A stretch of 8,154 nt of DNA, taken from the NCBI GenBank assembly GCA_900321335.1, contig ONVR01000103.1, positions 1 through 8,154 of the forward strand, given 5' to 3'. Below, piece after piece: positions 1 through 4,707 of the stretch; positions within the stretch are counted from its first letter, which is position 1; each line of letters begins with the position of its first letter. The position numbers were made by a program, and so were the translations under genes. The notes below the pieces were generated by a model. That model saw only the letters and a list, made by a program, of their open reading frames with translations, searched no databases and was not told where the DNA came from. The stretch is from an uncultured Eubacteriales bacterium (lineage in GTDB: Bacteria > Bacillota > Clostridia > Oscillospirales > Oscillospiraceae).

Positions 1-90
1 GACACCCTGAGCCACGTGGTGCGCCAGGCCGCCAGGGACAGTTCCCTGCGGGGCGTGTCTGTGTACGTGGACGTGGACCCGGAGGAATGA
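1..90 (+). CDS. priA: PriA primosomal helicase, C-terminal end only (partial)
   Basis: Frame 1 is open from the first base and stops at TGA 88-90, giving 29 residues that end in VSVYVDVDPEE. PriA proteins of Firmicutes commonly end with a hydrophobic strand followed by an Asp/Asn-Pro motif (V-D-x-D/N-P), and priA is the usual gene just before def in this cluster. PriA is a DEAH-like 3'-5' helicase that restarts stalled replication forks. No catalytic motif lies inside the visible part, so the call rests on the short C-terminal signature and on gene order. The 19-bp gap to def, with def's ribosome binding site in it, suggests co-transcription. Confidence 0.75.
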   Translation, partial: DTLSHVVRQAARDSSLRGVSVYVDVDPEE

Positions 91-109
91 ATCATAAGGA
101 GTTTGACAA

Positions 110-631
110 ATGGCACTTAGAAATATCGTTAAAGAGGGAGACCCCATTCTGACCAAGAAATGCCGGCCCGTGACGGAGTTCAACGACCGCCTGCACCAGC
201 TGCTGGACGATATGCGGCAGACGCTGCTGGAGGCGGACGGCGTAGGCCTTGCAGCGCCTCAGGTGGGCGTCCTCCGGCGGGTGGTTGTCGTGCTGGACAT
301 CAACCGGGAGACGGAGAACGTGGACGAGCAGATCATCGAGCTTGTCAATCCCGAGATCATCGCCTCCTCCGGCGAGCAGTACGGCACCGAAGGGTGCCTG
401 AGCGTGCCGGGGATCTATGGCTTTGTCACCCGGCCCGAGGAGGTCACCGTCAGGGCCCAGGACCGGTTTGGCAAGACCTTTGAGGTAACGGGGACCGGAC
501 TGACGGCCCGCTGCTTCTGCCACGAGCTGGACCACCTGGAGGGGCACCTGTTCAAGGAGCTGGCTGATAAACTCCTCACCGCGGAGGAGCTGGACGAGCT
601 GATGGCCCGGGAGGCGGAAGGCGAGGCATGA
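110..631 (+). CDS. def: Peptide deformylase
   Basis: This metalloenzyme removes the formyl group from the N-terminal methionine of new proteins as they leave the ribosome. The 173-residue product carries all three family motifs: motif 1 GVGLAAPQ at 44-51, motif 2 EGCLSVPG at 94-101 (metal ligand Cys96), and motif 3 HELDH at 138-142 (ligands His138 and His142, catalytic Glu139). The SVPG form of motif 2 and the short length fit a type 1 deformylase. A Cys (137) stands directly before HELDH where many homologues have Gln; this is not a catalytic position. The start at 110 is supported by AAGGAG at 96-101, eight bases upstream. The stop overlaps the fmt start as ATGA (628-631), so the two genes are probably translationally coupled. 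All key residues are present, so it should be active. Confidence 0.97.
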   Translation: MALRNIVKEGDPILTKKCRPVTEFNDRLHQLLDDMRQTLLEADGVGLAAPQVGVLRRVVVVLDINRETENVDEQIIELVNPEIIASSGEQYGTEGCLSVPGIYGFVTRPEEVTVRAQDRFGKTFEVTGTGLTARCFCHELDHLEGHLFKELADKLLTAEELDELMAREAEGEA

Positions 632-1542
632 AAATCGTCTTCATGGGAACCCCGGACTTCGCCGCCGTATCCCTGGAAAAGCTCTACGGGGACGGGCGGG
701 AGATCGCCGCTGTGTTCACTCAGCCGGACCGGCCGAAGAACCGGGGGAAAAAGCTGGCCATGAGCCCCGTCAAGGAGCTCGCCATGGCCCACGGAACGCC
801 CGTATACCAGCCTGAGACTCTCCACGGCGGGGAGGCGGAGCAGGTGCTGCGCCGGATCGGCCCGGATCTGATCATCGCCGTGGCCTACGGAAAGCTCCTG
901 CCCCGGTCTATTCTGGAGGTCCCGCCCTGTGGCTGCGTCAATATCCACGGCTCCGTGCTGCCCCGTTACCGGGGCTCGGCCCCCATCCAATGGACGGTCC
1001 TCAACGGTGACACCGTTGCCGGTGTGACGGCCATGTATATGGGTGAGGGCATGGATACGGGGGAGATCATCGCCGTGAAAACCGTACCCGTTGGGGAAAA
1101 AGAGACGGCGGGAGAGCTGTTTGACCGCCTTGCCCTGCTGGGGGGCGAGCTTTTGCTGGAGACGGTTGCCGCCATTGAGAGCGGCCATGCGGTATCCGTA
1201 CCACAGAACGAGGCGGAGGCGACTTACGCCCCGCCCTTGACCAAGGCGCTGTGTCCCATCGACTGGTCCCAAACGGGCCGTCAGATCGTCAAGCACGTGT
1301 GCGGTCTGAACCCCTGGCCCGTGGCCACGGCAGTCATCGGCGGCGCCGAGCTGAAAATATACGACGCCGACGCCACGGACCGGAAAACCGGGAAAGAGCC
1401 GGGAACGATCGTGGCCGCCGGAAAGGACGGCATCGAGGTGGTCTGCGCTGACGGAACGGTTATCATCCGGGAACTCCAGGCGCCGGGCAAGCGGCGCATG
1501 GCCGCCGCCGACTATCTGCGGGGGCACCCGTTATGTCCGTAA
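628..1542 (+). CDS. fmt: Methionyl-tRNA formyltransferase
   Basis: Fmt transfers a formyl group from 10-formyl-tetrahydrofolate to Met-tRNA(fMet), making the initiator tRNA whose formyl group is later removed by Def, encoded just upstream. The 304-residue product is close to the usual length (about 310). The N-terminal formyltransferase fold starts with MKIVFMGTPDFA. The catalytic triad is visible: Asn105 and His107 in VNIHGSVLPRYRGSAPIQ and Asp143 in GMDTGEI. The C-terminal OB-like tRNA-binding domain covers about 205-304, including the GLNPWPVA stretch and the closing PGKRRM segment. AAGG at 618-621 lies six bases before the start, and the ATG overlaps the def stop codon. The end overlaps rsmB by 10 bp. 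In many Clostridia a zinc metallopeptidase gene sits between fmt and rsmB; it is absent here. Confidence 0.97.
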   Translation: MKIVFMGTPDFAAVSLEKLYGDGREIAAVFTQPDRPKNRGKKLAMSPVKELAMAHGTPVYQPETLHGGEAEQVLRRIGPDLIIAVAYGKLLPRSILEVPPCGCVNIHGSVLPRYRGSAPIQWTVLNGDTVAGVTAMYMGEGMDTGEIIAVKTVPVGEKETAGELFDRLALLGGELLLETVAAIESGHAVSVPQNEAEATYAPPLTKALCPIDWSQTGRQIVKHVCGLNPWPVATAVIGGAELKIYDADATDRKTGKEPGTIVAAGKDGIEVVCADGTVIIRELQAPGKRRMAAADYLRGHPLCP

Positions 1543-2855
1543 GCGGCAGAGAGGCGGTGCTGCAGGCTCTGAGCGCCTGCCGGAAGCGGGGAGCCTGGTC
1601 CGAGGACGCCCTGTCCTCGGCGATTGCAAAAAACGGCCTGGACTCCCGGGAAGCGGCTCTGGCCTCCCGGATCTGCTACGGGGTGGTCCAGAACCGGATG
1701 CTGTGTGATCACTATCTGCAGCACGTCGTGTCCACGCCGCTGGAAAAGCTGGAGCCCCTTGTGCTGGATATCCTCCGCATGGGCGTGTATCAGATCGCCC
1801 TGATGGACAAGATCCCTGCCTCCGCGGCGGTGAACGAGTCCGTCAAGCTGGCAAAAGCCCACGGTCTGCAGCGGGCAGCGGGACTCATTAACGCCGTGCT
1901 GCGCAGACTGGCAAAAGGACCCCTGCCGGAGATCACGGCTGCGGATGATCTGGAGGCGCTGAGCATTCAGACCAGTCACCCCCTGTGGCTGGTCCGCCGG
2001 ATCCGGGATCGGATCGGCCCGGAGGAGGCGGCGGCCTTTTTCCGGGAGAATAACCGGCCTGCCGCCATGACCGCCCAGGTCAACACCCTGAAAACGGATC
2101 GTTCCCGTTTGAAGGCGGAGCTGACCGACAGCGGCGTGAGCTGTGACGAGGGGTATGTGGACGACTGCCTGATCCTCTCACACACGGGCCCGCTGGAGCA
2201 GCTGCCAGCCTTTGCCCGGGGCGCATTCTACGTGCAGGATATGGCGGCGGTGATGGCCGTGTCCGCCGCGGGAATCAGGCCCGGTATGCGGGTGCTCGAC
2301 GGCTGTGCCGCTCCCGGCGGCAAGAGCTTTGCCTGCGCCATTGCCATGGAAAACAGGGGAGAGATCCTCTCCTGCGACATCCACGAAAACAAGCTGAGCC
2401 GGATTCAAAGCGGCGCCCGCCGTCTCGGCATCGGGATCATCCGGACCCGCTGTGCCGATGCCCGGCAAAACGAACCGACGTACAACGAAGCCTTTGACGC
2501 GGTGCTGGCGGACGTGCCCTGCTCCGGTCTCGGGGTCATCCGGAAAAAACCCGAGATCCGCTATAAGGACCCGGAGGCGATCAAGGGGCTGCCCGTGGTG
2601 CAGAGCGATATTCTGGAGAATCTGAGCCGTTACGTCAGACCGGGCGGCGTGCTGCTGTACGCCACCTGTACGGTGCTGCCGGAGGAAAACGAGGAGGTCC
2701 TGACCCGGTTTCTCGAGACCCACGGAGCGTTCAAGCCCGAGGGGTTCCGGCTGCCGGGGCCTGTGGGGGACGTTCCCGGCGGCATGATCACCCTGTGGCC
2801 CCAGCGCCACGGAACGGACGGCTTTTTTATCGGAAAACTCAGGAGACAAGCATGA
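1533..2855 (+). CDS. rsmB: 16S rRNA (cytosine-C5)-methyltransferase RsmB
   Basis: RsmB (also called Sun) methylates C967 (E. coli numbering) of 16S rRNA using S-adenosylmethionine. The 440-residue product has the two-part family layout. Residues 1 to about 130 form a NusB-like RNA-binding domain, with typical segments such as KIPASAAVNESVKLAK and GLINAVLRRL. A Rossmann-type methyltransferase domain follows from about 150 to 437. It carries the SAM-binding motif VLDGCAAPGGKS (254-265), the acidic end of the next strand SCDIHENKL (280-288), DVPCSGLGV with Cys330, and ATCTVLPEENE with Cys379. The second cysteine is the expected nucleophile and the first helps release the product. The start overlaps fmt by 10 bp and has only a weak G-rich sequence (1520-1524) before it, so coupling to fmt translation is likely. 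RsmF-type enzymes share the cysteine motifs, but the NusB domain favours RsmB. Confidence 0.95.
   Translation: MSVSGREAVLQALSACRKRGAWSEDALSSAIAKNGLDSREAALASRICYGVVQNRMLCDHYLQHVVSTPLEKLEPLVLDILRMGVYQIALMDKIPASAAVNESVKLAKAHGLQRAAGLINAVLRRLAKGPLPEITAADDLEALSIQTSHPLWLVRRIRDRIGPEEAAAFFRENNRPAAMTAQVNTLKTDRSRLKAELTDSGVSCDEGYVDDCLILSHTGPLEQLPAFARGAFYVQDMAAVMAVSAAGIRPGMRVLDGCAAPGGKSFACAIAMENRGEILSCDIHENKLSRIQSGARRLGIGIIRTRCADARQNEPTYNEAFDAVLADVPCSGLGVIRKKPEIRYKDPEAIKGLPVVQSDILENLSRYVRPGGVLLYATCTVLPEENEEVLTRFLETHGAFKPEGFRLPGPVGDVPGGMITLWPQRHGTDGFFIGKLRRQA
2841..2846 (+). promoter_or_regulatory. Ribosome binding site setting the rlmN start
   Basis: AGGAGA sits inside the last codons of rsmB and ends five bases before the ATG at 2852, which overlaps the rsmB stop as ATGA. 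This fixes the rlmN start at 2852 rather than at the in-frame upstream ATG at 2795, which lies deep inside rsmB, has no such site, and would add 19 residues unlike the family N-terminus. Confidence 0.8.
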
Positions 2856-3898
2856 AAACGGATATCAAATCCCTTCTGCTGCCGGAGCTGGAGCAGGCCC
2901 TAGCCCAGATGGGGGAGCCCCGCTTCCGGGCAAAACAGATCTATAAATGGCTCCACACCGGCGCCCGGAGCTTTGAAGAGATGACGAACCTCTCCAAACC
3001 TCTGCGCGGGGCCCTGGCGGAGCGATTTGCCATCACCGCGCCGGAGATCCTGCGCAAGCAGGTCTCCCGGATAGACGGCACCGTCAAGTATCTCTGGCGC
3101 CTGCGGGACGGCAGCGCCGTGGAGAGCGTGGTCATGCACTACGAGCACGGCAACACCATCTGTATCTCCACTGAAGTGGGCTGCGCCATGGGGTGCGCCT
3201 TCTGCGCCTCCACCCTGGGCGGCCTTGTCCGGCGGCTTGCCCCCTCGGAGATGCTCGATCAGGTGCTCTTTGCCCAGCTGGACACGGGGGAGCGGATCTC
3301 CAATATCGTGCTCATGGGCATCGGGGAGCCGCTGGATAACTTTGATTCCGTGGTACAGTTTCTTCGCCTGGTCAACAGTGACGACGGCCTGCACATCGGC
3401 ATGCGGCACATCTCTCTTTCCACCTGCGGGCTGGTGCCCCGGATCCGGGAGCTGGCGGCGCTGGATCTGCAGCTGACTCTGTCCGTCTCGCTTCACGCGC
3501 CGGATAACGAAACCCGCAGCCGGATCATGCCTGTGAACCGGCGCTATGACGTGGATACCCTTCTGGCCGCGTGCAGGGACTATTTTGACGCCACGGGCCG
3601 CCGGATCTCCTATGAGTACGCCATGATCGACGGGGTCAACGATACCCCGCAGCACGCAAAGCTTCTGGCGGAAAAGCTGGCGGGAACGGGGAGCCACGTG
3701 AATCTGATCCGTCTGAACCACGTGGAGGAGAGCCCTCTGAAGCCCAGCACGCCGGCGCATTTGAAAGCCTTTGTCGAAATCCTTTCCGAAAGCGGGATCA
3801 ACGTCACCGTGCGCCGCCGTCTGGGCAGCGATATTGACGCCTCCTGCGGCCAGCTCAGACGGAAAACGGCAATGGAAGACTTGACAGAGCATATATAA
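2852..3898 (+). CDS. rlmN: Dual-specificity 23S rRNA/tRNA adenine-C2 methyltransferase RlmN
   Basis: RlmN is a radical-SAM enzyme that makes 2-methyladenosine at A2503 of 23S rRNA, in the peptidyl transferase centre, and at A37 of some tRNAs. From the 2852 start it has 348 residues, near the usual 350-390. The N-terminal helical accessory domain (about 1-90) includes FRAKQIYKWLH. The radical-SAM domain holds the CX3CX2C cluster ligands Cys111, Cys115 and Cys118, then the GEP motif in MGIGEPLDN (155-163). The two mechanistic cysteines are also present: Cys104 in TICIS and Cys332 in SCGQLR, matching E. coli Cys118 and Cys355. The related Cfr resistance methyltransferase acts at C8 of the same base, but chromosomal position and overall sequence favour RlmN. 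The start overlaps the rsmB stop (ATGA). A 56-bp gap follows before prpC. Confidence 0.96.
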   Translation: MKTDIKSLLLPELEQALAQMGEPRFRAKQIYKWLHTGARSFEEMTNLSKPLRGALAERFAITAPEILRKQVSRIDGTVKYLWRLRDGSAVESVVMHYEHGNTICISTEVGCAMGCAFCASTLGGLVRRLAPSEMLDQVLFAQLDTGERISNIVLMGIGEPLDNFDSVVQFLRLVNSDDGLHIGMRHISLSTCGLVPRIRELAALDLQLTLSVSLHAPDNETRSRIMPVNRRYDVDTLLAACRDYFDATGRRISYEYAMIDGVNDTPQHAKLLAEKLAGTGSHVNLIRLNHVEESPLKPSTPAHLKAFVEILSESGINVTVRRRLGSDIDASCGQLRRKTAMEDLTEHI

Positions 3899-3899
3899 T
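3872..3899 (+). promoter_or_regulatory. Candidate promoter for prpC-prkC-rsgA
   Basis: The end of rlmN turns AT-rich in an otherwise GC-rich region and contains an exact TATAAT at 3894-3899. Sixteen bases upstream is ATGGAA (3872-3877), a 3/6 match to the -35 consensus. An exact TTGACA also occurs at 3881-3886, but it is only 7 bp from TATAAT and so cannot pair with it. TTGACA would instead need a -10 near 3905, where TAGTTT is a 3/6 match at 18-bp spacing. Either arrangement would start transcription at about 3906-3917, just before or at the palindrome. The exact elements are seen in the sequence; promoter function is inferred. B. subtilis is known to have promoter activity of its own within the equivalent gene block. 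Confidence 0.45.
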
Positions 3900-3912
3900 A
3901 CAAGTAGTTTCC

Positions 3913-3941
3913 TGTTTTGTTTCCGGACCGGATACAAAACA
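3913..3941. repeat. 29-bp near-perfect palindrome before the prpC ribosome binding site
   Basis: The arms 3913-3926 (TGTTTTGTTTCCGG) and 3928-3941 (CCGGATACAAAACA) are reverse complements at 13 of 14 positions around a single central base at 3927. The only mismatch is T3921 against T3933. As DNA it has the symmetry of an operator for a dimeric regulator. As RNA it would form a hairpin with a loop of about three bases, ending one base before the AAAGGAGG ribosome binding site. It is followed by AAAAGG rather than a U-tract, so it does not look like a terminator for rlmN. The symmetry is directly visible; its role as operator, mRNA-stabilising 5' hairpin or translation control element is open. 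Confidence 0.7.
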
Positions 3942-3949
3942 AAAGGAGG
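3942..3949 (+). promoter_or_regulatory. Strong ribosome binding site of prpC
   Basis: AAAGGAGG at 3942-3949 is an excellent anti-16S match, five bases before the ATG at 3955. It abuts the right arm of the palindrome, so folding of the hairpin could affect ribosome access. It is the best Shine-Dalgarno sequence in the window, which fits prpC being the first gene of its own transcript. Confidence 0.8.
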
Positions 3950-3954
3950 ACGCT

Positions 3955-4689
3955 ATGGATTTTTACGGGATTACGCATACCGGCAAGGTGCGTAAGGACA
4001 ATCAGGACGTATTTCGCATTGAATATGACGAGCCCCATCAGTCCGCCGTTCTGGTGGTCTGTGACGGGATGGGCGGCGCCAGAGCGGGCAATATCGCCAG
4101 CAGCATGGCCGCCGAGGTCTTCACAGACGCGATCTGCAGCGCCTTTGAGACCATGAACAGTCTGGACGACGTAAAGCAGGCGGCACACAGTGCCGTTGCG
4201 CTGGCCAACGAAAAGGTGTATAAAAAAGGGGAGGAAGACCCCAAATGCCGGGGCATGGGCACCACCCTTGTGGCGCTGCTTGTAACGCCCTATGGCAATC
4301 TGGTCATCAACGTGGGAGACAGTCGGGCCTACCATGTCCGGCATGACGGTATTACCCAGATCACACGGGATCACTCGGTTGTGGCGGAGCTTGTCAGCCA
4401 GGGAAAGATCACAAAGGCCGAGGCCTACAACCATCCCAACAAGAATTTGATTACAAGAGCCATCGGAACGGCTCCCGAGATTGCGGGCGACCTGTTCGAG
4501 ATCGCCCTGGGTCAGCACGATTACGTGCTGCTCTGTTCCGACGGACTTTCGAATATGATAGGAGATCAGGAGTTTCATTTTGAGATCCTCAGACAGCAGG
4601 ACATCGGCCTTGTCTGCGACGCGCTCATCGATCTGGCCCTTGACAGGGGAGCGCCGGACAACGCCACCGTGGTCCTGTACAGGAACTGA
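3955..4689 (+). CDS. prpC: PP2C-family Ser/Thr protein phosphatase (PrpC/Stp)
   Basis: This cytosolic metal-dependent phosphatase removes phosphate from Ser/Thr residues phosphorylated by the kinase encoded next door. The 244-residue product is the usual bacterial single-domain PP2C length. The ordered motifs are KDNQD with Asp18 (14-18), VCDGMGG with Asp37 and Gly38 (35-41), GMGTTLVA (100-107), NVGDSRAY (119-126), LITRAIGT (165-172), LLCSDGLSNMI with Asp196 (192-202), and the closing APDNATVV with Asp235 (233-240). The metal ligands for a binuclear Mn/Mg centre are all there. No membrane segment is present. The gene is 18 bp upstream of prkC, the standard order in Firmicutes. In B. subtilis PrpC reverses PrkC action on EF-G, CpgA and other targets; the same partnership is inferred here. 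Confidence 0.96.
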   Translation: MDFYGITHTGKVRKDNQDVFRIEYDEPHQSAVLVVCDGMGGARAGNIASSMAAEVFTDAICSAFETMNSLDDVKQAAHSAVALANEKVYKKGEEDPKCRGMGTTLVALLVTPYGNLVINVGDSRAYHVRHDGITQITRDHSVVAELVSQGKITKAEAYNHPNKNLITRAIGTAPEIAGDLFEIALGQHDYVLLCSDGLSNMIGDQEFHFEILRQQDIGLVCDALIDLALDRGAPDNATVVLYRN

Positions 4690-4707
4690 GAGTAAGGAGA
4701 AGATAGT

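Noticed and set aside
415..1527. A 370-codon open frame antisense to fmt and def
   Set aside because: It lies opposite def and fmt, both full of catalytic motifs. The translation is rich in Arg, Gly and His with no recognisable domain, as expected of an antisense frame in GC-rich coding DNA.
2795..2851. Upstream in-frame start for rlmN
   Set aside because: It would overlap rsmB by about 60 bases, lacks a ribosome binding site, and adds residues unlike RlmN N-termini. ATG 2852 has AGGAGA at proper distance and overlaps the rsmB stop.
3881..3899. TTGACA and TATAAT read as one promoter
   Set aside because: Both hexamers are exact, but only 7 bp separate them, far from the roughly 17 bp needed, so they cannot act as a pair.
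2900..3937. A 345-codon antisense frame opposite rlmN
   Set aside because: It is the shadow of a radical-SAM gene with intact cluster and catalytic cysteines, and its composition is atypical (many His, Gly and Pro).
3913..3944. Palindrome read as the rlmN terminator
   Set aside because: The stem is followed by AAAA and the ribosome binding site, not by a U-tract, and the opposite strand has no U-tract either.
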